This document shows positions 1 to 10,849 of a stretch of DNA of 64,000 bases, piece after piece. This stretch comes from Streptomyces eurythermus (GTDB lineage: Bacteria > Actinomycetota > Actinomycetes > Streptomycetales > Streptomycetaceae). The stretch covers positions 434,001 to 498,000 of the forward strand of contig NZ_BMSK01000003.1 of the NCBI RefSeq assembly GCF_014649115.1, given 5' to 3'. The translations under genes were made by a program, and so were the position numbers. The notes under the pieces are model-generated. The model saw only the letters and a list, made by a program, of their open reading frames with translations, did no database searches and had not been told where the DNA came from. Numbering within the stretch: position 1 is the stretch's first letter; every line of letters starts with the position of its first letter.

Positions 1-576
1 CAGCCCAACCTCACCGCCTCGTGGGTGAAGTCGGTGAACTCTCTCGGCTGGAAGCTCATCCCGATCTACGTCGGCGCGCAGCCGCCCTGCCAGACCGGCT
101 CCAGCCCCGAGAAGCTGACCGCCGCGACGGCCGCCTCGCTGGGCACGAAGGACGCCAACGACGCCGTGGCGAAGGCGTCCGCGCTCGGCATGAAGGCCGG
201 CAGCCCCATCTACCTCGACATGGAGGCGTACGACATCGGGAACAAGGCGTGCAACGACGCCGTCCTGACGTACGTGCGCTCCTTCACGAAGACGCTGCGC
301 GCCAAGACCTACCGCGGCGGCTACTACGGCTTCACCAGCTCCAGCGCCAAGGCCGTCGCCACCGCCGCGGACAAGAACGACCTGCCGGGCAACCTCTGGT
401 ACGCGCTGTACGACAAGAAGGACACGACGACGGCGGACTGGCCGTGGGGCGCCGGTCAGTTCACCCCGCACAGCCGCGGCCACCAGTACCTGGTCAACAG
501 CAAGGAGACCCGCGGCGGTGTCACGCTGACCGTCGACCGGGACTCCTGGGACGCGCCGGTGGCCATCATCGGCTGA
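1..576 (+). CDS. DUF1906 (Rv2525c-like) glycoside-hydrolase-like secreted protein, 5' truncated
   Basis: The reading frame is open from the first base of the window, so the start and the expected export signal lie outside it. The visible 191 residues look like the DUF1906/Rv2525c family, a TIM-barrel fold related to GH25 that is usually Tat- or Sec-exported and thought to act on or bind cell-wall or polysaccharide substrates. Family-like blocks are the strand with WKLIPIYVGAQ, the acidic strand IYLDMEAYD, the GGYYGFTSS strand and the C-terminal DRDSWD. The acidic LDMEAYD block is where GH25-like enzymes carry catalytic acids. The gene ends in TGA just before an unrelated lipoprotein gene. Family call is confident, activity is not. 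Confidence 0.72.
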   Translation, partial: QPNLTASWVKSVNSLGWKLIPIYVGAQPPCQTGSSPEKLTAATAASLGTKDANDAVAKASALGMKAGSPIYLDMEAYDIGNKACNDAVLTYVRSFTKTLRAKTYRGGYYGFTSSSAKAVATAADKNDLPGNLWYALYDKKDTTTADWPWGAGQFTPHSRGHQYLVNSKETRGGVTLTVDRDSWDAPVAIIG

Positions 577-727
577 CCCGGCGGTCCGTTCCCCGAGCGG
601 CGCGGCGGTGCCCGAAGCGGGTGCGAATCGTTGGTCGAATGGGTTGGCCGCGGCCAGCCCACTGCCTACCATCGATCACCGCAAGACCTTGTGCACCGTC
701 GCACAATCTCCCCCCAGGAGGTTCACC

Positions 728-1381
728 TTGCACCGCCGCCGTCGCACCGCGCTCGTCCTCACCGCCGCGATCGTCGCCGCGGCCCCCCTGCTGACCGCCT
801 GCGGAAGCGAGGCGCACCCGGGCGCCGCGGCCGTCGTCGGCGGGCAGCGGATCACCGTGGCCCAGCTGGAGAACCGGGTCGAGGAGGTCCGCCGGGCCCA
901 GCGGGCCGCGGTACCGGACGAGACGCAGTACCAGCAGGTCGTCTCCTCCACCAGCAGTCTCACCCGGGACACCCTGCACAACATGGTGCTCGACCGGGTG
1001 CTGCACCGCGCCGCCCGGGACAAGGGCGTCACGGTCACCCGCGCGGAGATCCAGCGGATGCGCGCGGGCCTGGAGCAGCAGGCCGGCGGCGGCAGGGGCC
1101 TGGAGACGGCCTGGCTGCAGAAGTACGGCATCGCACCGGCCCGCCTCGACGACAATCTGCGTCTGCAACTGGAGGCGCAGAAGCTCGCCGCCGAGCTCGG
1201 CACCGACACCAGCCAGCCCGCGTTCTGGCAGGCCCTGTCCAAGGCGTCCACGGAACTCCACGTGGACCTCAACCCGCGCTACGGCTCCTGGGACGTGCAG
1301 AAGAGCAGCCGGGTGGACGCCAAGACGCCATGGGTACGGGAGGTCACGGCGGCGGCGGGCGGACAGCCGGTGACGACGTAG
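728..1381 (+). CDS. SurA N-terminal-domain-like lipoprotein (putative extracytoplasmic chaperone/foldase)
   Basis: A 217-residue exported lipoprotein. The TTG at 728 is chosen because a perfect AGGAGG sits at 716-721, six bases upstream; in-frame starts further upstream have no site. The N-terminus is basic (HRRRRTALV), followed by a hydrophobic stretch and a lipobox LLTAC whose Cys would be lipidated. The mature part (VVGGQRITVAQLENRVEEVR) matches the SurA_N-type helical domain found in SurA and PrsA-like chaperones. No parvulin PPIase domain follows, so it is probably a chaperone-like or structural protein, not an isomerase. The 176-bp gap to the next gene has no clear terminator. Confidence 0.75.
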   Translation: MHRRRRTALVLTAAIVAAAPLLTACGSEAHPGAAAVVGGQRITVAQLENRVEEVRRAQRAAVPDETQYQQVVSSTSSLTRDTLHNMVLDRVLHRAARDKGVTVTRAEIQRMRAGLEQQAGGGRGLETAWLQKYGIAPARLDDNLRLQLEAQKLAAELGTDTSQPAFWQALSKASTELHVDLNPRYGSWDVQKSSRVDAKTPWVREVTAAAGGQPVTT

Positions 1382-1545
1382 GCGGGGAGCGGGCGGGGCG
1401 GTGGCCCGGTGCGGAGCCGGAGCCGGTGCGGAGCCAGAGCCGGAGACGGGGCGGAAGCGGAACCGGAAGCGGAATCTCCGGTCGTACGATCACACGAGCA
1501 CCTGGGCCCTGTGGATAACTCCGTCCGCCCTTGCGCGGCGTGGGT

Positions 1546-1560
1546 TACGTTCGGATCGTG
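1546..1560 (+). promoter_or_regulatory. Leaderless-type -10 element (TACGTT) for mazG
   Basis: TACGTT at 1546-1551 ends exactly six bases before the GTG at 1558, and no purine-rich ribosome binding site precedes that GTG. The predicted transcription start falls on or next to the start codon, implying a leaderless mRNA. Confidence 0.5.
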
Positions 1561-2598
1561 AACGAATCCAGCGCCGAAGCCCGCCCCGAGCCCAGCCCCG
1601 CCCCCGGCCGGGAATCCGCCCCTGGCCGCGTCGTCCTGCTGACCACCAGCCACCGCGTCGCCCCCGGCCTGCTGTCCTGGCCCGCCTGGCAGGCCCTGCG
1701 CACCGCCGACACCGTGCTGTGCGCGGACGGCGCGCACCCGCAGCTGCCGTATCTGCGTGAGGCCGGGATAGCGGTCACGGAGGCGTCCCCCACCGCGCGG
1801 GAACTGGTCGACGCCTGTGCCGGCGGACGGACGGTGGTGGTCGTGGCCACCGGCGAGGGCGAACCGGCGCTCACCGACGGCCTCGCCCGGCTGGCCGGCT
1901 CCGGCCGGGTCGCCATGCCGGAGCTGGAGCTGCTCCCCGCCTCCTACGACCTGCCCGGCGCCCGTCTGCTGGACCTGGTGCAGGTCATGGACCGCATCCG
2001 GGCCGAGTGCCCCTGGTCCTCCCGGCAGACTCACGAGGGCCTGGCCAAGTACGGCATCGAGGAGGCCTACGAACTGGTCGAGGCGATCGAGGCCGGCGAC
2101 CGCGAGGAGCTGCGCGAGGAACTGGGCGACGTCCTCCTCCAGGTCGTCTTCCACTCCCGGATAGCCGAGGAGGACCCGGACGCGCCGTTCTCCGTCGACG
2201 ACGTGGCCGGCGGCATCGTCGCCAAGCTCATCCACCGCCACCCGCACGTCTTCGGCGACGAGCGGGCGGAGACCCCGGAGGACGTCAAGGAGCACTGGCT
2301 GCGCACCAAGGCCGAGGAGAAGCGGCGCACGTCCATAACGGAGGGCGTCCCGCTCGGCCAGCCCGGCCTGGCTCTGGCCGCCAAGCTCGCCTCCCGCGTG
2401 CGTACGGCGGGCCTGGAGGTGCCCCTGCCCCGCGGCGAGGGCATCGGGTACGAGCTGCTGGCGCTGGCAGTCGCCGCCGAGGCGGACGGCGTCGACCCGG
2501 AGGCGGCGCTGCGGGCGGCGGCCCGGGCGTACCGGGACGCGATCAAGGACACCGAGGCGGCACACGCGACGGACGGCGGAAATAAGGACGAGGCGTAG
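1558..2598 (+). CDS. mazG: MazG-family nucleoside triphosphate pyrophosphohydrolase
   Basis: A 346-residue protein. The N-terminal ~130 residues (VVLLTTSHRVAPGL to the ELELLPASYDLPG stretch) look like a degenerate tetrapyrrole-methylase-type Rossmann domain, which in many MazG proteins is fused in front. The MazG domain follows: the block MDRIRAECPWSSRQTHEGL leads into the metal-binding EEAYELVEAI and EELREELGDVLLQ helices, the ExxE...ExxD signature that hydrolyses NTPs to NMP and PPi. Only one MazG domain is present, where the E. coli enzyme has two. Likely a house-cleaning enzyme removing aberrant NTPs. The GTG at 1558 is preferred over 1531 because the latter would overlap the promoter. 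Confidence 0.85.
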   Translation: MNESSAEARPEPSPAPGRESAPGRVVLLTTSHRVAPGLLSWPAWQALRTADTVLCADGAHPQLPYLREAGIAVTEASPTARELVDACAGGRTVVVVATGEGEPALTDGLARLAGSGRVAMPELELLPASYDLPGARLLDLVQVMDRIRAECPWSSRQTHEGLAKYGIEEAYELVEAIEAGDREELREELGDVLLQVVFHSRIAEEDPDAPFSVDDVAGGIVAKLIHRHPHVFGDERAETPEDVKEHWLRTKAEEKRRTSITEGVPLGQPGLALAAKLASRVRTAGLEVPLPRGEGIGYELLALAVAAEADGVDPEAALRAAARAYRDAIKDTEAAHATDGGNKDEA

Positions 2599-2628
2599 GC
2601 GGAACACCCTCCGGCACCCGGGCTCCCG

Positions 2629-2838
2629 CCCGGTTCCGCGAGGCCGTCGGCTGGGAGGCCCTGCCCGGTTCCGCGAGGTCGTCGGCTGGGAGGCCCTGCC
2701 CGGTTCCGCGAGGTCGTCGGCTGGGAGGCCCTGCCCGGTTCCGCGAGGTCGTCGGCTGGGAGGTCCCGCCCGGTTCCGCGAGGTCGTCGGCTGGGAGGCC
2801 CTGCCCGCTACCGCGAGGCCGTCGGCCGGGGCCGCCCC
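2629..2838 (+). repeat. 35-bp tandem repeat, about six copies, in the mazG-P450 intergenic region
   Basis: Units start at 2629, 2664, 2699, 2734, 2769 and 2804. The shared core is cgaggtcgtcggctgggagg. Copies 2 to 5 are nearly identical; the last is degenerate (cccgctaccgcg...). The 35-bp period is not a multiple of three and no credible gene crosses the array, so it is non-coding. It ends about 50 bp before the P450 start, whose own 5' end is an 18-bp tandem repeat. Confidence 0.9.
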
Positions 2839-2879
2839 GCCGCCCGGAAGGCGCTCGGCGGGACACCCGCCACGCCGGA

Positions 2880-2894
2880 TACGGTCGAGGAGTG
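2880..2894 (+). promoter_or_regulatory. Leaderless-type -10 element (TACGGT) for the P450 gene
   Basis: TACGGT at 2880-2885 ends six bases before the GTG at 2892. No convincing ribosome binding site is present (only cgagga in between). Same geometry as at mazG, purK, 20707 and 50166. Confidence 0.45.
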
Positions 2895-4505
2895 ACCGAT
2901 CAGCACCACCCCGACCAGCCGGCCCCCGCCGAGCAGCTGGCCTCCGCCGGGCAGGAGACCTCTGCCGGGCAGCCGGCCTCCGCTGGGCAGGAGACCTCTG
3001 CCGGGCAGCCGGCCTCCGCCGACCAGCTGGCCTCCGCCGAGCAGCTGGCCTCCGCCGGGCAGAGGACCTCTGCCGACCAGCCGGCCTCCGCAGAGCAGGG
3101 GACCTCTGCCGACCAGCCGGCCTCCGCCGACCAGCCGGCCTCCGCCGACCAGCCGGCCTCCGCCGACCAGCCGGCCTCCGCCGACCAGCCGGCCTCTGCC
3201 GGGCAGCCGGCCTCCGCAGAGCAGGGGACCTCCGCCGAGCAGCCGGCCCCTGTCCACCAGCCGGCCCCCGCTCTCTTCACGTGGGAGTTCGCCGCCGACC
3301 CCTACCCGGCCTACGCCTGGCTGCGCGAGCACGCCCCCGTGCACCGCACCCGGCTGCCGAGCGGGGTGGAGGCATGGCTGGTCACCCGGTACGCCGACGC
3401 CCGGCAGGCCCTGGCCGACCAGCGGCTGAGCAAGAACCCGGCCCACCACGACGAGCCCGCGCACGCCAAGGGCAAGACCGGCATCCCCGGCGAGCGCAAG
3501 GCCGAGCTGATGACGCACCTGCTGAACATCGACCCGCCGGACCACACCCGGCTGCGCAGACTGGTCAGCAAGGCGTTCACACCGCGCCGGGTCGCCGAGT
3601 TCGCCCCCCGGGTGCAGGAGCTGACCGACCAGCTCATCGACCGGTTCGAGAAGACCGGCTCCGCCGACCTCATCCACGAGTTCGCCTTCCCGCTGCCCAT
3701 CTACGCCATCTGCGACCTGCTCGGAGTCCCGCGCGAGGACCAGGACGACTTCCGGGACTGGGCGGGCATGATGATCCGGCACGGGGGAGGGCCGAGGGGA
3801 GGGGTCGCGCGGTCCGTGAAGAAGATGCGCGGCTATCTCGCCGAGCTGATCCACAAGAAGCGCGAGGCGCTGTCCGCCACGCCCGCGCCCGGCGAGGACC
3901 TCATCTCCGGCCTCATCCGCGCCTCCGACCACGGCGAGCACCTCACGGAGAACGAGGCCGCCGCCATGGCCTTCATCCTGCTGTTCGCCGGCTTCGAGAC
4001 GACCGTCAACCTCATCGGCAACGGCACCTACGCCCTGCTCACCCACCCCGGCCAGCGCGCCCGGCTCCAGGACTCCCTGGCCCGCGGCGAACGGGACCTG
4101 CTGGAGACGGGCGTCGAGGAACTCCTGCGCTACGACGGCCCGGTGGAGCTGGCCACCTGGCGGTTCGCCACCGAACCGCTGACCATCGGCGGGCAGGACA
4201 TAGCGCAGGGCGACCCGGTGCTCGTCGTCCTCGCCGCCGCCGACCGGGACCCGGAACGGTTCGCCGACCCGGACGTACTGGACCTCGGGCGCCGCGACAA
4301 CCAGCACCTCGGGTACGGCCACGGCATCCACTACTGCCTGGGCGCCCCGCTCGCCCGGCTGGAGGGCCAGACCGCGCTGGCCACCCTGTTCACCCGCCTG
4401 CCCGACCTGCGGCTCGCCGCCGATCCGGCCGATCTGCGCTGGCGCGGCGGGCTCATCATGCGCGGCCTGCGCACCCTGCCGGTGGAGTTCACGCCGACCG
4501 CCTGA
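2892..4505 (+). CDS. Cytochrome P450 with an N-terminal hexapeptide-repeat extension (CYP107-like)
   Basis: A 537-residue protein. Residues 10-129 are 20 near-perfect hexapeptides of the form P/L-A-S-A-D/E/G-Q; bacterial P450s are normally about 400 residues and lack this. The catalytic part starts near LFTWEFAADPYPAY. It has the I-helix AGFETT (about residue 366) for oxygen activation, the ExxR motif EELLR (about 409) and the heme-thiolate loop GYGHGIHYCLG, with Cys near 482 as the axial ligand. The usual Phe that opens the heme loop is Tyr. The substrate is unknown, and no ferredoxin or reductase gene lies alongside. Membership of the CYP107 class is a guess from overall look. The repeat is low-complexity and probably disordered. 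Confidence 0.88.
   Translation: MTDQHHPDQPAPAEQLASAGQETSAGQPASAGQETSAGQPASADQLASAEQLASAGQRTSADQPASAEQGTSADQPASADQPASADQPASADQPASADQPASAGQPASAEQGTSAEQPAPVHQPAPALFTWEFAADPYPAYAWLREHAPVHRTRLPSGVEAWLVTRYADARQALADQRLSKNPAHHDEPAHAKGKTGIPGERKAELMTHLLNIDPPDHTRLRRLVSKAFTPRRVAEFAPRVQELTDQLIDRFEKTGSADLIHEFAFPLPIYAICDLLGVPREDQDDFRDWAGMMIRHGGGPRGGVARSVKKMRGYLAELIHKKREALSATPAPGEDLISGLIRASDHGEHLTENEAAAMAFILLFAGFETTVNLIGNGTYALLTHPGQRARLQDSLARGERDLLETGVEELLRYDGPVELATWRFATEPLTIGGQDIAQGDPVLVVLAAADRDPERFADPDVLDLGRRDNQHLGYGHGIHYCLGAPLARLEGQTALATLFTRLPDLRLAADPADLRWRGGLIMRGLRTLPVEFTPTA
2919..3278 (+). repeat. 18-bp in-frame tandem repeat (20 hexapeptide units) in the P450 gene
   Basis: Consensus unit ccggcctccgccgaccag, with variants ending gggcag or gagcag. 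The central units (about 3114-3203) are virtually identical, a sign of recent slippage expansion. Because 18 is a multiple of three, copy number can change without a frameshift. The repeat creates long open frames on the opposite strand that are not genes. Confidence 0.92.
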
Positions 4506-4545
4506 ACACAGGCCCTCCAGAGGAAGGTGACACTTTCTCAACTCT

Positions 4546-4591
4546 GTGATCTTCGCGTGATCTGTGCGGCATGAACTTGTGACAAGTGATC
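4546..4591 (+). promoter_or_regulatory. rpfC upstream element: three GTGATC repeats and a 13-bp palindrome
   Basis: GTGATC occurs at 4546, 4557 and 4586, all on the same strand. The perfect palindrome ACTTGT-g-ACAAGT lies at 4575-4587. The group sits 80-130 bp before the Rpf gene at 4674. The binding protein is unknown. Confidence 0.45.
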
Positions 4592-4673
4592 GTCTGCCGA
4601 TACGTTCACCCATCAGCGCGGCGAGCGGCTCCAACCGCCGCGCCGGCCCTGCTGTCGCTCGAAAGGCTTCTGC

Positions 4674-5807
4674 ATGCTCTCCGGGAACGGCCGACACCGT
4701 CGCCCCCGCCAGGCTCCGGCCCTCCTCGTCGCGGCCGGAGTGACCGGCTCCGCCATCGCCATCCCGCTCCTCGGCGCGGCGAGCGCCAACGCGGCCGACG
4801 GCACCACGTGGGACAAGGTGGCCGAGTGCGAGAGCGGCGGCTCCTGGAGCGCGGACAACGGCACCGGGTACTACGGCGGCCTGCAGATCTCGCAGGACGA
4901 CTGGGACAAGTACGGCGGCGGCCAGTACGCGGCCAGCCCCGACCAGGCCAGCCGCCAGCAGCAGATCGCCGTCGCCGAGAAGATCCTGGCCGCCCGGGGC
5001 ACCGCCCCCTGGGCCACCTGCGCCCTGCTGTCCGGCCTGACGCGGGACTCGGGGTCCATGGACGTCGACACGGGCGTCGGCGGCTCCGGCGGCTCCGGCG
5101 GTACGACGGATGCGTCCGGATCGGCCGGCGGCTCCGGTAAGTCCGGAACTCCCGGAACGTCCGACCCGTCCGGTACACCGGACGCGTCGCCCTCCACCGG
5201 ATCCGCCGGCTCCACCGCCGACCCGGAGTCCGGCCCCTCCTCGGACCCGGCCGGCACGCCGTCCACCAAGCAGGACAAGGGCGACAAGGCCGACAAGGGT
5301 GACAAGGGCACGGGCAGGGAGACCGGCGAAGACGCGGGCAAGGCGGCGGACAAGGGCGCGGGAGAGACCCCCGGCTCCACCGGCACCGACACCGCCGAGT
5401 CCGACAAGTCCCCCACGCCCGGCACCGGAAACACCCAGTACCCCGGCGGATCCCCGACGGCCACCCCGGACGCCGGGACCGTGAGCAACCCGCAGCAGGC
5501 GGCGGGGTCCTGGAGCCTGGTCGACACCGGGGCCGTCGCCACCGGCGGGCGCCACCGGGGCCCGAGCGCGGATGAAAGCCTGACAAACGGTCAGAGCGGT
5601 ACATCCTCCGGCCGTCACGCCACCCGTGAACCGGACACCTACACCGTCCGCCAGGGTGACTCGCTGTCCTCCATCGCCGACTCCCTTGACGTCGACGGCG
5701 GATGGCGCGCGCTGTACGACGGCAACAAGAAGGCCATCGGCACCGACCCGAACCACATCACCGCCGGTCAGACCCTGGATGTCCAGGGCGAAACGGGCGC
5801 GAAGTAG
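4674..5807 (+). CDS. rpfC: Resuscitation-promoting factor, Rpf plus C-terminal LysM (RpfC-like)
   Basis: A 377-residue secreted muralytic enzyme. It has a basic N-terminus and hydrophobic signal ending at SANAADG (about residue 42). The Rpf transglycosylase-like domain (about 44-115) runs from TTWDKVAECESGGSW through GYYGGLQISQDDW to the paired Cys in WATCALL. Glu in AECESGG is the presumed catalytic acid. A ~200-residue linker rich in Gly, Ser, Pro and Lys follows, then one LysM domain (about 322-375; YTVRQGDSLSSIA) that binds peptidoglycan. Rpf enzymes cleave glycan strands and promote spore germination or resuscitation. The start has AAGG seven bases upstream. It sits next to a paralogue at 6172. 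The symbol is by synteny from memory. Confidence 0.85.
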   Translation: MLSGNGRHRRPRQAPALLVAAGVTGSAIAIPLLGAASANAADGTTWDKVAECESGGSWSADNGTGYYGGLQISQDDWDKYGGGQYAASPDQASRQQQIAVAEKILAARGTAPWATCALLSGLTRDSGSMDVDTGVGGSGGSGGTTDASGSAGGSGKSGTPGTSDPSGTPDASPSTGSAGSTADPESGPSSDPAGTPSTKQDKGDKADKGDKGTGRETGEDAGKAADKGAGETPGSTGTDTAESDKSPTPGTGNTQYPGGSPTATPDAGTVSNPQQAAGSWSLVDTGAVATGGRHRGPSADESLTNGQSGTSSGRHATREPDTYTVRQGDSLSSIADSLDVDGGWRALYDGNKKAIGTDPNHITAGQTLDVQGETGAK

Positions 5808-5865
5808 CGGGAATTGACGTCCCGCTTAACGCCCTAATGTCCGGTTTGGCGAAAGTGTGGGATGA

Positions 5866-8581
<2,716 letters not shown>

Positions 8582-8612
8582 CCCAACCTGGGCTAAGTCC
8601 TAGCCAGTCGTA

Positions 8613-8657
8613 CGTACGTCCCCGTACCCGGTCCCGTACCGTGTCCGGGGACGTACG
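8613..8657. other. Inverted repeat between eno and the septum gene
   Basis: CGTACGTCCCCG (8613-8624) and CGGGGACGTACG (8646-8657) form a perfect 12-bp stem with a 21-nt loop and no T-run. It may be an mRNA stabiliser, attenuator or weak terminator, so eno and downstream genes may be only partly co-transcribed. Confidence 0.6.
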
Positions 8658-8681
8658 CGCGTGTGACGGGAGGCGGGGAAG

Positions 8682-9158
8682 ATGGGCGTGAAGGGCCGTG
8701 ACCGGTTCTCCACCGCGACCAGGATCAGGCTGCTCGGCGAGCAGACCGCGGCCCGCGTCTACCGCTCGCAGACCAAACGGCAGGCCCGCCGCTCCCGGCT
8801 CACCGGCCGGGCGGCGCTGCTCGCGCTGGTGCTGTGCACGATGGTCGTCGCCCTCGCCTACCCGATGCGGCAGTACGTCTCCCAGCGGGCGGAGATCGCC
8901 GACCTCCAGCGCGAGCAGCGGCAGGCCCGCGAACGGGTGGAGCAGCTGCGGGACCTCAAGGCGCGCTGGCAGGACGACGCCTACGCCGAGCAGCAGATCC
9001 GCCGCCGGCTGCACTACGTACGGCCCGGCGAGACCGGGTACGTGGTCGTCGACCCCGGCGCCGCCAAGCAGTCCCGCGCCGACCTCGGGGCCGCCGGCCG
9101 GCCCTGGTACGCGAACGTCTGGGACGGCGTCGACAAGTCCGACGCCTCCGACCAGTGA
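8682..9158 (+). CDS. Septum formation initiator family protein (DivIC/FtsB-like)
   Basis: A 158-residue bitopic membrane protein. It has a basic cytoplasmic N-terminus (residues 1-43), one TM helix (about 44-62; AALLALVLCTMVVALAYP), then a coiled coil (about 68-95, ISQ-type heptads with REQRQARERVEQLRDL). A short extracytoplasmic tail ends in the family feature YVRPGETGYVVVDP. This architecture is that of DivIC/FtsB, which complexes with FtsL and FtsQ/DivIB at the division septum. The ribosome binding site GGGAGG is at 8670. It lies just after eno, the usual actinobacterial location of this gene. Confidence 0.85.
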   Translation: MGVKGRDRFSTATRIRLLGEQTAARVYRSQTKRQARRSRLTGRAALLALVLCTMVVALAYPMRQYVSQRAEIADLQREQRQARERVEQLRDLKARWQDDAYAEQQIRRRLHYVRPGETGYVVVDPGAAKQSRADLGAAGRPWYANVWDGVDKSDASDQ

Positions 9159-9186
9159 ACCGACAGAAAGTCTCCGACAGCCAGTC

Positions 9187-9723
9187 ATGGAAACCCCTCC
9201 GCCGCCCACTCCGCGCACCGAGCCCACCGACGCGGACGTAGAGGCCTTCAAGCAGCAGCTGGGCCGCCCGCCGCGGGGCCTTCGGGCCATCGCGCACCGT
9301 TGCCCGTGCGGTCAGCCGGACGTCGTGGAGACGGCGCCGCGCCTGCCCGACGGCACGCCCTTCCCGACGCTGTACTACCTGACGTGCCCGAAGGCGTCCT
9401 CCGCCATCGGCACGCTGGAGGCGAACGGCGTGATGAAGGAGATGACCGAGCGGCTCCAGAGCGACCCCGAGCTGGCCGCCGCCTACCGGGCCGCGCACGA
9501 GGACTACATCCGGCGCCGGGACGAGATCGAGGTCCTCCAGGGCTTCCCGAGCGCGGGCGGCATGCCCGACCGGGTGAAGTGCCTGCACGTCCTCGTCGCC
9601 CACTCGCTGGCCGCCGGCCCGGGCGTGAACCCGCTCGGCGACGAGGCCCTGGCGATGCTGCCGGAGTGGTGGCGCAAGGGCGCGTGCGTGACCGCCGACA
9701 CCCCCGAGGAGGACGCGAAGTGA
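9187..9723 (+). CDS. DUF501 domain protein
   Basis: A 178-residue cytoplasmic protein of the conserved actinobacterial DUF501 family. Family features visible are QQLGRPPRGL, the Cys-containing RCPCGQPDVVETAPRLPDG, the LYYLTCP motif and the C-terminal DRVKCLHVLVAHSL and PEWW. The conserved Cys and His suggest metal or redox chemistry, but no function is established. It is nearly always encoded between the FtsB-like gene and ppx/gppA, as here. Its TGA overlaps the GTG of the next gene by four bases (GTGA), indicating translational coupling. Confidence 0.85.
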   Translation: METPPPPTPRTEPTDADVEAFKQQLGRPPRGLRAIAHRCPCGQPDVVETAPRLPDGTPFPTLYYLTCPKASSAIGTLEANGVMKEMTERLQSDPELAAAYRAAHEDYIRRRDEIEVLQGFPSAGGMPDRVKCLHVLVAHSLAAGPGVNPLGDEALAMLPEWWRKGACVTADTPEEDAK

Positions 9724-10661
9724 CCCGTGTGGCCGCCGTCGACTGCGGTACGAACTCCATCCGGCTGCTGGTCGCCGACGCCGACCCGGCGACCGGGGAA
9801 CTGACCGAGCTGGACCGCCGGATGACGATCGTGCGGCTCGGCCAGGACGTCGACCGCACCGGCCGGCTCGCCCCGGAGGCGCTGGAGCGCACCTTCGCCG
9901 CCTGCCGCGAGTACGCCGGGATCATCAAGGAGCACGGCGCCCAGCGGGTCCGCTTCGTCGCCACCTCCGCCTCCCGGGACGCCGAGAACCGCGAGGACTT
10001 CGTGCGCGGCGTGCTGGACATCCTCGGGGTGGAGCCGGAGGTCATCACCGGCGACCAGGAGGCCGAGTTCTCCTTCACCGGCGCCACGAGGGAACTCACC
10101 GGCCGTACCGACCTCGCCCGGCCCTACCTGGTGGTGGACATCGGCGGCGGCTCCACCGAGTTCGTCGTCGGCGACGATCATGTGCGCGCCGCGCGGTCGG
10201 TGGACATCGGCTGCGTGCGGATGACCGAGCGGCACCTGGTGCGCGGCGGCGAGGTCTCCGACCCGCCCACCGGGGAGCAGATCGCGGCCATAAGGGCCGA
10301 TGTGGAGGCCGCCCTGGACCTGGCCGAGCGGACGGTCCCGCTGCGCGAGGCGCGCACCCTGGTGGGTCTGGCCGGCTCGGTCACCACGGTGTCCGCGATC
10401 GCCCAGGAGCTGCCCGAGTACGACTCGGCGCGCATCCACCACTCCCGGATCTCCCAAGAGCGCGTCCGGGAGATCACCGAGTGGCTGCTGCGCTCCACGC
10501 ACGCCGAGCGCGCCGCCGTCCCGTCCATGCACCCGGGCCGGGTCGACGTCATCGGCGCGGGCGCCCTCGTCCTGCTCGCGATCATGGAACGCACGGGCGC
10601 CGAGGAGGTCGTGGTGAGCGAGCACGACATCCTGGACGGCATCGCGTGGTCGGTGGCGTAG
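9720..10661 (+). CDS. ppx: Ppx/GppA family phosphatase (exopolyphosphatase type)
   Basis: A 313-residue member of the ASKHA-fold Ppx/GppA family, hydrolysing polyphosphate and/or pppGpp. Visible nucleotide-phosphate loops are AAVDCGTNSIRLLVAD at the N-terminus and VDIGGGSTEFVVG near residue 140. The GxGxF-type adenosine segment is replaced by the VGLAGSVTTVSAIAQ loop. The length fits the short form (Ppx1/Ppx2 of mycobacteria), which lacks the C-terminal HD domain of E. coli Ppx. Starts at GTG overlapping the DUF501 stop. Which substrate it prefers cannot be told from sequence. Confidence 0.87.
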   Translation: MTRVAAVDCGTNSIRLLVADADPATGELTELDRRMTIVRLGQDVDRTGRLAPEALERTFAACREYAGIIKEHGAQRVRFVATSASRDAENREDFVRGVLDILGVEPEVITGDQEAEFSFTGATRELTGRTDLARPYLVVDIGGGSTEFVVGDDHVRAARSVDIGCVRMTERHLVRGGEVSDPPTGEQIAAIRADVEAALDLAERTVPLREARTLVGLAGSVTTVSAIAQELPEYDSARIHHSRISQERVREITEWLLRSTHAERAAVPSMHPGRVDVIGAGALVLLAIMERTGAEEVVVSEHDILDGIAWSVA

Positions 10662-10722
10662 GTCCCTTTTGTTACTCGCCGGTAGCCGACCGCTGAGCAG
10701 GTTGGATAACGTTTGAGCGGCC

Positions 10723-10748
10723 CGGAGGGCCCCCTCGGGGGCCCTCCG
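10723..10748 (+). terminator. Hairpin terminator after ppx
   Basis: CGGAGGGCCCC (10723-10733) pairs with GGGGCCCTCCG (10738-10748) around a 4-nt loop. No U-run follows, as is common for Streptomyces terminators. Confidence 0.7.
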
Positions 10749-10768
10749 TCGTATGCGCGCGGAAAAGT

Positions 10769-10786
10769 TCGTGAAGTTCTTCACAA
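10769..10786. promoter_or_regulatory. Candidate Rex operator 1 upstream of ndh
   Basis: TcGTGAA-gttc-TTCACAA matches the Rex operator consensus TTGTGAAnnnnTTCACAA at 13 of the 14 specified positions. Rex is the NADH/NAD+-sensing repressor of respiratory genes in actinobacteria. A role here is inferred from the match and from the downstream NADH dehydrogenase. Confidence 0.6.
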
Positions 10787-10849
10787 GGAATTGGGGCCCG
10801 GGGGTCCCCCGGACGGGGCCGGTTGGCCCTTCCGGGGCGTTAACGACCG

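Noticed and set aside
2629-3278. CRISPR-like array (35-bp and 18-bp repeats)
   Set aside because: Repeats are directly tandem with no unique spacers, and no cas genes are present.
2808-5756. Very long open frame on the - strand (982 codons) across the P450 and rpfC
   Set aside because: It is a mirror of + strand genes with repeats. No start context and wrong third-position bias; the + strand genes have intact motifs.
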